Origin: a virus
Strand: one strand, 5' to 3'
Length of the DNA: 63,207 nt
IMG/VR virus record: IMGVR_UViG_3300013102_000033
Location: 1-63,207 of that record
Shown here: positions 15,340-24,466 of the stretch, in pieces
Layout: each line of letters opens with the position of its first letter
Position numbering within the stretch: the stretch's first letter is position 1
Position numbers and translations under genes: made by a program
The notes under the pieces: model-generated
What the model was told of the DNA's origin: nothing
Seen by the model: only the letters and a program-made list of their open reading frames with translations
The model's database searches: none

Positions 15340-15839
15340 TAGGCACCTGTGCTTCCGAAGCCATTAGAGCCTCTAGAGGTATCCACAGACTCAACCGGTA
15401 TAGCGTAAGCTACAGGGTACACAACCAGTTGACCAAAGCGAGTACCTGCTGGATACTCAATGATATCCGGTGCGATGTTAATTACAATTGCCGTGATGTT
15501 GCCGGTATATCCTGGGTCAATAGGCGGACTCTGCGCCAGCAATGAAACACCGCGTGGGTACTTATCTCTTACCAGCACATTGTCAGGGTCATTAGGGTGT
15601 TTGCGAGGATTGTGGATAACCAAGTCCATAGTCTTCTCTCCTGATGCCATGCCAGTTCTTGGCCGAATTTCAGCACTGTAGCCAATAGGTACATCGATAG
15701 AAATGCAGAGATCAATCTTGTTTGGACCAGGATACAATACACCAGCTGCAGGGCAGAATACATCCAAGCCTACATCAATATCATGACCGCGTTCCGGTAG
15801 CTTTGCTCCAGGGCCAGTAAGTCTAGTTACAAGTTTCAT
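15339..15839 (-). CDS. dut: dUTP diphosphatase (trimeric dUTPase)
   Basis: 166 residues. All five motifs of the trimeric family can be read: DVGLDVF (1), RPRTGMA (2), PPIDPGYTGNI (3), GTRFGQLV (4) and the glycine-rich RGSNGFGSTG (5) at the C-terminus. Hydrolyses dUTP to dUMP and pyrophosphate, preventing uracil incorporation and feeding ThyA. GGAGG before the ATG. Confidence 0.96.
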   Translation of the reverse strand: MKLVTRLTGPGAKLPERGHDIDVGLDVFCPAAGVLYPGPNKIDLCISIDVPIGYSAEIRPRTGMASGEKTMDLVIHNPRKHPNDPDNVLVRDKYPRGVSLLAQSPPIDPGYTGNITAIVINIAPDIIEYPAGTRFGQLVVYPVAYAIPVESVDTSRGSNGFGSTGA

Positions 15840-15850
15840 ATGAGTGCCTC

Positions 15851-16039
15851 CTAATCAAATTCAACAGTTGTTGTAACGCCGTTTATTGCAATATTACCGT
15901 CAATGAATAACACACCATCAACAAGTCTTACTGAGCTGCCTGTCAGTACTGCACCTACAAGTACCATTGCATGAAATGCATCGATGCGGCGAAGTGCCCA
16001 TGCTTCATGAATCTTAGCAAGCTTTTCATCATTAGTCAT
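15851..16039 (-). CDS. Hypothetical protein
   Basis: 62 residues: helical N-terminus (DEKLAKIHEAWALRRIDAFHAMV) and beta C-terminus (VRLVDGVLFIDGNIAINGVTTTV). Lies one base from the exonuclease gene. Function unknown. Confidence 0.6.
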   Translation of the reverse strand: MTNDEKLAKIHEAWALRRIDAFHAMVLVGAVLTGSSVRLVDGVLFIDGNIAINGVTTTVEFD

Positions 16040-16040
16040 C

Positions 16041-17030
16041 TTATTTCACCGTCAGCTTTCTGAACTTGATTTCCTTAGTGCATTTGCTATACACATCAGG
16101 ATAGTCTTCTTTCAGCTTTGTAGTATCTACACGTACTTGAGTTTGCAATGCCCATTTAAGCGTATGAGATAAGGTATGCCCAATTTCAAAATCAGCAAGA
16201 GCTTCTTTCATAATGTTACCAAGTGCGTCCACTTCTTTTTCAAGCGTCTTAAGCTCTTTCTTCTTCTCAAGGAACACCTCAGCAACATCGTCAAGCTCAA
16301 GGTTGTCAGATAGAATAGTCTCTGACCCTATCTTAGGATCTTTGTACTTATCTTTTATATAGTCACTATCAGCATCGCTGCCGGATAGTGGCGGCTCTAT
16401 TAACTCCTTAACATGATGGTTCCAGAAAGCATCAGCTTGAGGAATCATCTCTTCATTCAGCAGCTCATCATTACGGAACATCTCAATCATGATAAACCGG
16501 TTACCACCTATCAAGCAAGCAAATGCGCCAAACTTAAGATCAAGAATCCAGAGGTACCAGTTAAGTTGATAGATGTATGATACAGGAATATCTCCGTCTT
16601 CCCAGTCTGACCAGTTACGAGCGTCTGTAGTTTTGCACTCAAGAATACCATATGGAATGCCTTCTTCGTCAACAATCAATCTGTCAACATTCGCGATAGC
16701 CCATGGGAAATCTTTGTGTACCATAGTAGCCGGTGATTCTACAACCTTGTTACCGCTGCGGCGCATATATTCTTCAGCAACGATTGGTTCCAGCAGATGT
16801 CCGAAACGCATACGATCCTTTGATGCATCAGATATTTCTTCATTATCGTATTGGCCGGTCTTTTTCAGATAGATAAGACGAGCTGTAGCGTAATTGCTTA
16901 CGCCACAGATCGCACCAATATCAGAACCGCCAATACCACGAGTACGTGCTTTGAGCCAGCCTTCTTCGTCATCTTCCTGTTTAATTGTAGACAGGATTTT
17001 AACGTTAGGCAAGTAGTCAAGTACACTCAT
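16041..17030 (-). CDS. YqaJ-type phage exonuclease
   Basis: 329 residues. GIGGSDIGAICGVSNY at residues 32-47 is the characteristic YqaJ opening; RFGHLLEPIVAEEY, PWAIANVDRL and LECKTTDARNWSDW give the catalytic E...D...ExK constellation of the PD-(D/E)XK fold. Degrades double-stranded DNA 5' to 3' to expose single strands for recombination; its usual partner is an annealing protein, for which the 20069 gene is a candidate. AGGAGG precedes the ATG. Confidence 0.92.
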   Translation of the reverse strand: MSVLDYLPNVKILSTIKQEDDEEGWLKARTRGIGGSDIGAICGVSNYATARLIYLKKTGQYDNEEISDASKDRMRFGHLLEPIVAEEYMRRSGNKVVESPATMVHKDFPWAIANVDRLIVDEEGIPYGILECKTTDARNWSDWEDGDIPVSYIYQLNWYLWILDLKFGAFACLIGGNRFIMIEMFRNDELLNEEMIPQADAFWNHHVKELIEPPLSGSDADSDYIKDKYKDPKIGSETILSDNLELDDVAEVFLEKKKELKTLEKEVDALGNIMKEALADFEIGHTLSHTLKWALQTQVRVDTTKLKEDYPDVYSKCTKEIKFRKLTVK

Positions 17031-17041
17031 TGGTTGGCCTC

Positions 17042-20011
17042 CTAAAATTCGCTTTGGTATAGTGTTGCACGTGCTTTATCAACACGTTCTTTTGTCAAAC
17101 GATTTGCTCTAAGATGCTCAAGGAACTCAGTACCTAATGGTTGGCGTCTGTAGTCTCCGCGAACCTTCTCAACCAGATGATTGTTAATAAGGAATTTGGT
17201 GAGAAGCTTCAGATCATCTCTAGGCATGCTGGTAGCATCGTCGAGGGTATTACGACTGAAGTAAGGGAACATGTACAAGGTATCTACAAGCTCGTTAAAG
17301 TCCATAACAGGTAGCATCAGGAACTTGTTAACAAGGTCTTCGATACGAACATCAGACGAGTCGCTGTTGACAGAATCAATCTCACTCAGCTTGTCATAGC
17401 CAAAGCTTTTTGTACTGTAAATCTTGTGCATGAAGTTGACAACGTATTCAACGTGTTCTTCTTCAACTAGCACATTGTTACCGTCCTTAGTAGAGAACAT
17501 ACAACAAGCGCAGCTCACAGCAAGACGAGCAATCGTGATACGTTGGTCAGCAGATTCTACAATCGGTATCTCTGACGTGTACTTGTTACCCATAAGTGTC
17601 GCATGTTTCAGAATAGACTTTGTAGCTGCATCAGAGAATGTAACGTTCTCAGGGCGCCGGCTCCATGCCCACATGACACGTGTGTTGCATAGGTCTGAGT
17701 CATACTTGTGTATAACCTCAGGCATACTGTCAACATTCACGTTAATCAGCTCGGGGTCCACATCCCCAGAAGCAACCGACATAGCCATATCTAGTCGTCG
17801 AACATCTTCTGTCTTCCCAAAGAGTTTAAGTACTGCGCTGACGCCATGCGTCTCTGTCTTAAGTTTCCGCCCATTACGTGGATTTGAAATGTAGATCGCT
17901 CTGGTTCTTGCAGTAGTTTCTGCAGTAACCACTCCTGTTGCTTTTGCGACTCCAGAGGACCGTACATCGGACATGACGGCAAGATCATCTTCTGATATAC
18001 CTGAGAGTTCGTCGAGTGTGATAAGGCCGCCGTCGTTGAGAGGGAAAGCTCCCCAAACGAGGAACCATCTCTTGTTGCTTTGCTGGATAGAATAGACCAA
18101 GCCTGTTCGTTTCGATGATTCACCACTGTGCATCTCTCCCAGCCTGTAGTGCGCCATCATGCGTTCTACAAGGGTTGATTTTGCTTGACCCGAGTCTCCG
18201 ATAATAAGAAGCTCGCCCCAGCCACGTTTAACGAATTGACCTTGGAAGTACCAGTTAAGAACTGTATGATAGATAAGGTCAACTGCTATTGAAACGTCGC
18301 GGCGTTCCCACACATAAGTGACATTGCGTTCAAAGTCCTTGTGTATCTCTTCCATCTTAGCTTCGATGCTTTGGCCAGGCGCTGGTTGAAATATTTTAAG
18401 CTGTTCATACATATCATCTGTCATGTCGAAGTCACTGATCAAGTCCTTCTCAGGATACGCTTCGTCAAACAGATAATGCGCGTATTGCGTATGTGGGTCT
18501 GGATACATAAAGCCAACCATGCTGTAGCGCTTATTAGCTTTAGTTTTATCACCGATGTAATAACCATTGCGGACTACGTATTCATGTTCTTTGCTAAAGC
18601 TGAAGTTAGCCTCTGCCTGTGGAATCATACGTAACTCTTCAATGTTCATGTATTCTTCGACTGTAAGATCAAATAAAGGGCATTTGTTGTTAACTCCAAG
18701 CATACCTACAAGAGTGTCATACTGTTGCTTCTCAGTACATTTGATGAGCTTCATAAGGTCTTTATCCAAGGACGTCAACTCTTTAGTTGTCTCACCAGCA
18801 GACTTAAGTAACGCACAGTTCTGACACATTTTCTTTTCAGAGTCAGCGTTCTCACCGCAAGACACCTTAACTTTCTTAGGCGCTATGTAAGGAGTGCTGT
18901 CCTTACCTGATACCATGATAGGTATCTCAACTCGCTTACCGTATAAATCCGCTCTGGCTGACTCCGCTAAATGCACATTCTTTGCTTCGATTGAAGAAGC
19001 ACTCACATGATCCATGCGTGGGTCAACATATTTCACGGCACTGTCAAGCAGCTGTTGGAAATCTCCAGCTGACATCTTTGATTTAACGAAGAAGTCAGTG
19101 ATGTCGCCTTTCTCAGGGAATCCTTCAGGCCATGTAATAATGTACACGTCCGTTGCTTTATTCATTTTCTCAGCCAACTTCTTAGTGGCCGTGCGTCCAG
19201 CGTCATCATTATCTTGTGCAAGATATACGCGCTCTTTGCTTCTGAAGTATCGCAACCATTCAGGCTTCCAAGAACCAGCGCCACTTGTAGGACACGCAGC
19301 AGGGAATCCGTATTGCTCAGCAATCATACGGTCAGTCTCACCTTCAGTCCATACTACAAACCCAAGGTCCTCATTGATAAGATTCTCAATGCCGAAGATT
19401 CTAACTTCACCGTACGTATTACCATATTCATCTTGATAGTTTATAAGCTTGTATTGATCGTTGTCTGAATTCCACTTATACTTACGGAAGTTCACGACGT
19501 TATTGAATTCGTCATAGATAGGGATAGTAACACGTTCTCCGTCCCAACCAAGTTGGAAGCGGTTAAGCGTTTCATCGGTAAAGCCTCGTTTAGTGCGCAA
19601 GATTTTTCTGATAGGCCCAGTCAGTTCCATGAGATCTTTATGGTATTTATAAATAAGATCTGTATCTATCTCAGGTCTAGCTGGCTTGGTGCTTTCTGGC
19701 CGTTCGATTTTAAGGGCATCTCCAAGGTCAAACCAGGCTTGCTCATTTGACTTCTTGTATATGTTCTTATAGAGGGTATGAGCATTGCCCTTGCTTCTAC
19801 ACGTTTGACAGAAGTATACGCCCTTACTAAGATTGACTGTCAGCGAGGGCGTCTTATCTTCACCAGCTTCATGGAGTTCTCTGTACGGACACTCGGCCTT
19901 TATCTCAGTCCCCCGTCGATCTACGTTATTCAGCTCGCCAAGAAAGAAAGACTCATTGTCAAGTTCCGCAAGGATTTTGTTCCGATAGTCGGACCATTTA
20001 ATTGTACTCAC
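17042..20011 (-). CDS. TOPRIM primase fused to MCM-like helicase
   Basis: 989 residues, GTG start (no other start is available after the upstream stop). Domains: zinc-binding primase N-terminus (CPYRELHE ... CQTC, 41-70); TOPRIM (WTEGETDRM near 222, AQDNDDAGR near 265); a cysteine cluster SCG...CQNC (~400) like the zinc site of the MCM N-domain; AAA+ core with Walker A GDSGQAKS (~605), Walker B LITLDEL (~664), SNPRNGR and the arginine-containing EDVRRLDMAMS (~739); lid; C-terminal winged helix. Expected to unwind the fork and lay down primers. T7-like fusions use a RecA-type helicase instead, so this pairing is unusual. Confidence 0.85.
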   Translation of the reverse strand: MSTIKWSDYRNKILAELDNESFFLGELNNVDRRGTEIKAECPYRELHEAGEDKTPSLTVNLSKGVYFCQTCRSKGNAHTLYKNIYKKSNEQAWFDLGDALKIERPESTKPARPEIDTDLIYKYHKDLMELTGPIRKILRTKRGFTDETLNRFQLGWDGERVTIPIYDEFNNVVNFRKYKWNSDNDQYKLINYQDEYGNTYGEVRIFGIENLINEDLGFVVWTEGETDRMIAEQYGFPAACPTSGAGSWKPEWLRYFRSKERVYLAQDNDDAGRTATKKLAEKMNKATDVYIITWPEGFPEKGDITDFFVKSKMSAGDFQQLLDSAVKYVDPRMDHVSASSIEAKNVHLAESARADLYGKRVEIPIMVSGKDSTPYIAPKKVKVSCGENADSEKKMCQNCALLKSAGETTKELTSLDKDLMKLIKCTEKQQYDTLVGMLGVNNKCPLFDLTVEEYMNIEELRMIPQAEANFSFSKEHEYVVRNGYYIGDKTKANKRYSMVGFMYPDPHTQYAHYLFDEAYPEKDLISDFDMTDDMYEQLKIFQPAPGQSIEAKMEEIHKDFERNVTYVWERRDVSIAVDLIYHTVLNWYFQGQFVKRGWGELLIIGDSGQAKSTLVERMMAHYRLGEMHSGESSKRTGLVYSIQQSNKRWFLVWGAFPLNDGGLITLDELSGISEDDLAVMSDVRSSGVAKATGVVTAETTARTRAIYISNPRNGRKLKTETHGVSAVLKLFGKTEDVRRLDMAMSVASGDVDPELINVNVDSMPEVIHKYDSDLCNTRVMWAWSRRPENVTFSDAATKSILKHATLMGNKYTSEIPIVESADQRITIARLAVSCACCMFSTKDGNNVLVEEEHVEYVVNFMHKIYSTKSFGYDKLSEIDSVNSDSSDVRIEDLVNKFLMLPVMDFNELVDTLYMFPYFSRNTLDDATSMPRDDLKLLTKFLINNHLVEKVRGDYRRQPLGTEFLEHLRANRLTKERVDKARATLYQSEF

Positions 20012-20024
20012 CCCTTACGGTATT

Positions 20025-20047
20025 AAAAGGAGAGCCGAAGCTCCCCC
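20025..20047 (-). terminator. Attenuator hairpin before the primase-helicase
   Basis: Minus strand: GGGGAGC, UUCG-type loop, GCTCTCC (one G-U pair), then TTTTAAT. It sits between the highly placed ssDNA-binding-like gene and the primase gene and should lower expression of the latter. Confidence 0.65.
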
Positions 20048-20068
20048 AAAACAATGATAGCAGTTATA

Positions 20069-20857
20069 TTAGAATTCAGAGTTTTTGAGCTGTTCTTCAG
20101 TTGCGCCAGGTTGCGGCTCAGAAGAACCACTAGTGTCCTCAACGTCGAAGTTAAGCTGCGAATTACGGAACATCTTGAACATTTCCAAGGCGAATGCTTG
20201 GTCTTCAGGAGAGGTTGTGCCATTAGGAACAACTACAATGTTGAACCATTCATTGGCGGCTTTCTTCATCAGCTTGGATTCAAGCTTATAACCGTTTGCC
20301 CACATGTTCTTCATGGATACTTTAGCCAGACTGTACATACGCTTACCTTCAGCATAGTTAGTCTTGGCAAAGCTCATGATGATCGGCATGCGTTCTCCTT
20401 CAAAGAAACCGAAGAAGTTGATATACTTGACGTGTGTAGGTTGAGCATCTTTACCAGTCTTCGTATTGTCGAAGTCGGCCAGCTTCCCTACAGGATATGG
20501 CGCAGAACCATCGGCCGGAACCATGATCTTGCCGTCATGCGAAATAGCTGCGATGCCGCCACCGTCTGCACGATCTTTCCAAAGGATCACGTTTGTGAAC
20601 TTGTAGATTGGAATGAAGATCTTGCCGTTGAGCTTTTCTTTAGTCAGCGAGTTAATGATGTCGCCTTCCTCAGCTAACTTGTCTTTACGCTCAGGGCTCA
20701 GTGCATTGATGACTTTGATACGAGGGATGATAAGGTCAGAGGCATCGTCATCTTCAAATCCCATAGGTGCGTCGTCTTGCACTTGAATCTGCGTTTCAGT
20801 CTCTTTAACCTCTGCTACTGCCTGCTCTGCTGCCTTCACTTGCTCTTCTTTACTCAC
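20069..20857 (-). CDS. Conserved phage replication protein (probable ssDNA-binding)
   Basis: 262 residues, GTG start after AAGGTGG. The central part (LIIPRIKVINALSPE, EGDIINSLTKEKL, FIPIYKFTNVILW, MPIIMSFAKTNYAEGKR) matches a conserved protein usually encoded in phage replication modules. The acidic, disordered C-terminal tail (DVEDTSGSSEPQPG...) is typical of single-stranded DNA-binding proteins that recruit partners. It stands first after a strong promoter and is followed by a terminator, as expected for an abundant product. Confidence 0.6.
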   Translation of the reverse strand: MSKEEQVKAAEQAVAEVKETETQIQVQDDAPMGFEDDDASDLIIPRIKVINALSPERKDKLAEEGDIINSLTKEKLNGKIFIPIYKFTNVILWKDRADGGGIAAISHDGKIMVPADGSAPYPVGKLADFDNTKTGKDAQPTHVKYINFFGFFEGERMPIIMSFAKTNYAEGKRMYSLAKVSMKNMWANGYKLESKLMKKAANEWFNIVVVPNGTTSPEDQAFALEMFKMFRNSQLNFDVEDTSGSSEPQPGATEEQLKNSEF

Positions 20858-20934
20858 TTAAATTCCACCTTCACTTTGTGATTTTATATTAACAGTTACC
20901 TGTCAATAACAACTTTTGTGCGGCATCAACCTTA

Positions 20935-20964
20935 ATTATACGTCTCTTGCCGTGTACTTGTAAA
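20935..20964 (-). promoter_or_regulatory. Sigma-A-like promoter for the replication operon
   Basis: Minus strand: TTTACA, 18-base spacer, TATAAT. Best promoter in the 190-base gap 20858-21046, which holds no gene. The predicted start is about 70 bases upstream of the 20857 start codon. Confidence 0.7.
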
Positions 20965-21046
20965 CCATTAATTTAACAAATATTACCTTGTATAAATATA
21001 CCATGGAAGTAAGTAGCTGTATACCAGTTCTTTTAGATATCGTTGA

Positions 21047-21727
21047 TTACTGCGTGGCCAGTGTTTTTTCCAACTCATCGATAGTATAGCCGGCAACTAC
21101 ATCAGCTACAGTATTGCAAGCGATAAGTTCTACAAGCACTTCATCATCCGGAACAAAGCCATGGTTCTTGTCAAAAGTTTCCAAGGCCTTAAGGAATGCT
21201 TCGTCGCTGCGTTCAGCAACCAATACAGTTGCCGCGTTCTTGGCGAAGTTGTACAGCGCAGCGCCGAAGTCCTGGTCAAACAGCTTCTTGCCCTGAGCTT
21301 TTGTGATCTTAACCAAGTGTCCTTTGATGTGGTACATAGGCACTTCAAGACCCTGTTCATCAATACTATTAAGCAGTTCAGCTACACTTTCCCATTGGTC
21401 GCGGTTCTTAACCGGCGTACCTTCTGCAGTGACCCAGTCTTTGTTAGCCCAGTTCTTGTACCATTCCTTAGTCACTGTATTGTAGATGTACTCGGAATCA
21501 GACACCATGATAAGATCGCTTACGTTCCTACCATTAGCCTTGATGCGGTCAAGCGCCGAAAGCAGCGCGTTAATTTCACCGCGTTGGCTAGTTGACTCAT
21601 GCTCTGCGGTATTAATAAATTGATGAGAGCCGGACACCGTGTTGTGGATATAGACTGTTCCCATGGATAAGCAGTTAGGTTTTCCGTTACGACGCGAAGC
21701 GCCATCGATAGCTACAATGATTGGCAT
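21047..21727 (-). CDS. rnhA: Ribonuclease H-like protein
   Basis: 226 residues. RNase HI landmarks: AIDGASRRNGK (first aspartate, D8), QRGEINALLSAL (glutamate), MVSDSEYIYN (second aspartate) and MYHIKGH with a downstream acidic D in KLFDQD. The N-terminal ~150 residues form the nuclease; about 60 extra residues follow. Removes RNA primers during replication, acting with the polymerase and ligase. AAAGGAGG before the ATG. Confidence 0.88.
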   Translation of the reverse strand: MPIIVAIDGASRRNGKPNCLSMGTVYIHNTVSGSHQFINTAEHESTSQRGEINALLSALDRIKANGRNVSDLIMVSDSEYIYNTVTKEWYKNWANKDWVTAEGTPVKNRDQWESVAELLNSIDEQGLEVPMYHIKGHLVKITKAQGKKLFDQDFGAALYNFAKNAATVLVAERSDEAFLKALETFDKNHGFVPDDEVLVELIACNTVADVVAGYTIDELEKTLATQ

Positions 21728-21729
21728 TT

Positions 21730-21900
21730 TTATTTTCCTCCTTTAGATACTGGGCCTTGGCGCCAGTCGAACTGGTTACCGGTTTCATGATCAGTAAGAA
21801 CTATTGCAGTGCCGTAGTAAAATGTTTCAGTGCTAATGCTGATATTATTCTTGCTAAGCAAATCAACCATTTGTGCGTGTACTTGTGCTAATTTTTCCAT
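21730..21900 (-). CDS. Small protein
   Basis: 56 residues (MEKLAQVHAQMVDLLSKNNI...). Helical start followed by a beta segment (TAIVLTDHETGNQFDW). The start overlaps the upstream stop region by 13 bases; the stop lies two bases before the RNase H gene's ribosome-bound start. No function recognised. Confidence 0.6.
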   Translation of the reverse strand: MEKLAQVHAQMVDLLSKNNISISTETFYYGTAIVLTDHETGNQFDWRQGPVSKGGK

Positions 21901-22208
21901 TTCGCAAACGTCCCTTCCAGCAATTCCTTAGCCCAAGGACTCATAGGAACTGGCTTAGAATTTTTGGCATTCTTGTAGTACCTCCACCGATCAGTGATCA
22001 CCCATGTGAAGACAAAGCGATTGAAGCCGCGGTTCTTGTATCCCATAGGTACAATGCCGAACTTACCTACAGGAGTTGGCTTACGAATTTCACGCGGCGG
22101 GTCCTTCAACATTTCACGCAGCGTCGCGTCACCGATGTCATCTAGCGGCCCTGGTTTAGATTTGATGGCCATTGTAGGTGCATCGGCGTAGGTCTTTTGC
22201 TTTGCCAT
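21888..22208 (-). CDS. Hypothetical protein
   Basis: 106 residues, basic, rich in prolines and tryptophans (KFGIVPMGYKNRGFNRFVFT, TDRWRYYKNAKN). The ATG overlaps the ligase stop (TAATG) after GAGGAG. Could bind DNA; no family recognised. Confidence 0.65.
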   Translation of the reverse strand: MAKQKTYADAPTMAIKSKPGPLDDIGDATLREMLKDPPREIRKPTPVGKFGIVPMGYKNRGFNRFVFTWVITDRWRYYKNAKNSKPVPMSPWAKELLEGTFAKWKN

Positions 22209-23536
22209 TACTCCTCACCTACAAACCGTTTAAAGATAGGGACATTCAGTGATACCTTTCCAGTCTTATCGGTAGATTCGCCGAAGGTGTCAATTTCCAT
22301 TTTGCGTCCGATATAATTTGCAGGGTTTGCCCAGATACTGCGGCGCTGCGCAACTGATAGGCCAGACCCGGCCTTCACTTGGTTACCCTTGTAATCGAAC
22401 GTAAGAGCCCCAGCCATGCCCTCAAACTCCCCCTCTCCAGGGGTGTGACCAGTTACAGTGACCACCAGCTCTTCGACCTTTTTAACCTTGAGGATGTCGC
22501 GGCTACGATCTACAATGTAGTCATACTTTCCGTCGAATGTGTTAAGCATTACGCCCTCATAGTGGCGGGCCCATATTGGCTCAGCGAATGACAATACTTC
22601 ATCCTCAGTCGTAGCGACGCCGAGAATAGGTGCCGGACGAAGATACTTGAAGTCATAGTCAATTCCTAGTGAGTCAATTAACTGTTGATAATCATCGGGT
22701 CTAATAAGCTTAAGCGACGGATCTTTGAACATTGCAGCTATCAAGATCTTACGAGTCGACGCTGGTTGGTTAGACCTGCCAGTCTCAAACTCGCTCAGCG
22801 GCAGCGCGTCGAAGATTACAAGCTCAACACCACGCTTGGTACCCTTGGAATTGAATAGCCCATTAGAAGCTTGACGAAGCGCAATTGAATCTGGGAAGTT
22901 ACCAATCTTCAATCCCTCAGTATCAATGACGAAGTTATCCGGTAAGTACTTCAGCTCTTCAGCGATCTCAGGATATAACTCAAGCTCATCAACATGACCA
23001 GAGCGCGTATACATTCCAGGGAGTCCGTTCGTCTTAACTACAATCCGGCGAGCTCCGTCAAACTTCTCAGTGACGATGAACGGCCCCTTGACCTTGTTCT
23101 TGAAATCCTTATACTTCTCGGCTTTCATGATGCCGATCATCGGGATAAAGTCGTCGCCGTAAGCTTTATTGAGCGATGTAGCCGTTACGCCGATCTTAAG
23201 GGTTTTAGTTACAAGGGCTTCTGCCAGCGCCGTGGCGTCCTCTGTCTGTTGTGCTTGGATAAATCCTTTTGCCAGAGACACGTCTTCGTCGCGTCCAGTT
23301 TGATGCTTGGAATAGTATTCAATGATCTGCTGCCATGTGAATTCAATAGCAGCAATATGAGGCTTGGCCTTTTTAAGCTTCGCCGCAGCGATGCCGGTAC
23401 GAATGTAAGGATTGTAGATGAACTGCAGAATTTCTTTGAAGCCTGGCACATCTTTGTAGTACTCCAACAGGCTCATTTTGTCATTACGACCAGAAGTTCT
23501 GCCAACTGTCATTATAGCTCTTGACACATCAATCAT
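22208..23536 (-). CDS. ATP-dependent DNA ligase
   Basis: 442 residues from the ATG at 23536, which follows GGGAGG and overlaps the sigma-factor stop (ATGA). Nucleotidyltransferase motif I is FIVTEKFDGARR (catalytic lysine), followed by YTRSGHVDELE, FVIDTEGL, LVIFDALPL, YEGVMLNTFDGKY and the motif V DILKVKKVEEL; a C-terminal OB-fold (ELVVTVTGHTPGEGEFEGMAGAL) completes it. Seals nicks after RNase H and polymerase action. Confidence 0.93.
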   Translation of the reverse strand: MIDVSRAIMTVGRTSGRNDKMSLLEYYKDVPGFKEILQFIYNPYIRTGIAAAKLKKAKPHIAAIEFTWQQIIEYYSKHQTGRDEDVSLAKGFIQAQQTEDATALAEALVTKTLKIGVTATSLNKAYGDDFIPMIGIMKAEKYKDFKNKVKGPFIVTEKFDGARRIVVKTNGLPGMYTRSGHVDELELYPEIAEELKYLPDNFVIDTEGLKIGNFPDSIALRQASNGLFNSKGTKRGVELVIFDALPLSEFETGRSNQPASTRKILIAAMFKDPSLKLIRPDDYQQLIDSLGIDYDFKYLRPAPILGVATTEDEVLSFAEPIWARHYEGVMLNTFDGKYDYIVDRSRDILKVKKVEELVVTVTGHTPGEGEFEGMAGALTFDYKGNQVKAGSGLSVAQRRSIWANPANYIGRKMEIDTFGESTDKTGKVSLNVPIFKRFVGEE

Positions 23537-24132
23537 TGATATCCCGCCTCCCATATTTGCTTCATCGACGCTTTGAACCATTTGATGGTTTGGCTAACAT
23601 ACGACTGAGCGCAACCAAGTTCCTCAGCGATTTTAGCGTGCGTCATTGTGAAGTTTGAATCATACCATAAGCTTATGATCTGCTTATGTAAGTCACTGCG
23701 TACCAACTCTTTTAGGCAGTATTTGAATACCTTATGAAAGTACTCAACTCCGGCTTCTGAAAGTATGCTTTCATCTACAGTGTCTGGCGATTCAAGCGTG
23801 TCAATCAGTCTGAGTTCTTCATACGCCACTTCTTCATACGAGCCAGTATTAGTTATGATTTGAGTATTGAGGCTACGTATATGAGAACCAAGCCGATTGT
23901 AGATACAGACTGTTGCATACGTTGAGAACGCCGACTTACCTGGAGTAAACGTTAGTATCGCTTTGTAAAGAGCTTCGTATCCATAGCTTATTGCATCAGG
24001 GTCATTTACCAGATAAAATTTCTTGAGCTGAGCATGAAGCAAACCATAATTGAGTTGCACCAGCTCATTAAGAACATCAGCTGTCTTCTCCTGATTCAGA
24101 AGGTAGACAACGCGCTCTTTGTCGTACTTCAT
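23533..24132 (-). CDS. RNA polymerase sigma factor-like protein
   Basis: 199 residues. Residues 20-95 read as sigma region 2 (NYGLLHAQLKKFYLVNDPDA, YGYEALYKAILTFTPGKSAF, TYATVCIYNRLGSHI). Residues 160-195 form a region 4 helix-turn-helix (THAKIAEELGCAQSYVSQTI). Such proteins redirect host RNA polymerase to phage middle or late promoters. The repeated 18-bp and 111-bp intergenic elements are natural candidate targets (inference). Confidence 0.85.
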   Translation of the reverse strand: MKYDKERVVYLLNQEKTADVLNELVQLNYGLLHAQLKKFYLVNDPDAISYGYEALYKAILTFTPGKSAFSTYATVCIYNRLGSHIRSLNTQIITNTGSYEEVAYEELRLIDTLESPDTVDESILSEAGVEYFHKVFKYCLKELVRSDLHKQIISLWYDSNFTMTHAKIAEELGCAQSYVSQTIKWFKASMKQIWEAGYQ

Positions 24133-24466
24133 TCATAAGCACCGTCCTTTGTCGTGCCTGTTCTACAAGGGCTTTTACTTCGCCCAGTGTATAACAAACA
24201 CCAGCTATTCCATTCACATTAAGCATAGTCTTTATGAACAGATTCTGCTGTGGCGACGGTACACCATCATCTGCTTTTAATTCAGCGCCAACAAACCACC
24301 CACCAACACATAGAATAAGATCACACACACCTTTGGTATACCTATCAGAAGCTTTCCAGTAACCTATATCACCTTGACAGTCTAGCCAGTCTTTTACCTT
24401 TGAGGTGAGGGTAGCTTCCTGAGGATATCTTACATGGTCTAACGACGACTGACTGGCTTTCTTCAT
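24077..24466 (-). CDS. VRR-NUC domain nuclease
   Basis: 129 residues. YWKASDRYTKGVCDLILCVG, GWFVGAELKADDGVPSPQQ gives the GxxDL...ExK...Q pattern of VRR-NUC/PD-(D/E)XK proteins, which cleave branched DNA such as Holliday junctions or Y forms. Often encoded in phage replication modules for debranching before packaging. GGAGG lies 9 bases before the ATG. Overlaps the sigma gene by 56 bases. Confidence 0.82.
   Translation of the reverse strand: MKKASQSSLDHVRYPQEATLTSKVKDWLDCQGDIGYWKASDRYTKGVCDLILCVGGWFVGAELKADDGVPSPQQNLFIKTMLNVNGIAGVCYTLGEVKALVEQARQRTVLMNEVRQRARCLPSESGEDS

Noticed and set aside
20054-20677. 207-codon plus-strand open frame
   Set aside because: Antisense to the conserved replication protein at 20069; no supporting start signal.
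20901-20906. Promoter based on TTGACA upstream of the 20857 gene
   Set aside because: The perfect -35 hexamer has no -10 at 16-18 bases; the nearest TATAAA is only 13 bases away. The TTTACA-18-TATAAT pair just upstream is better.
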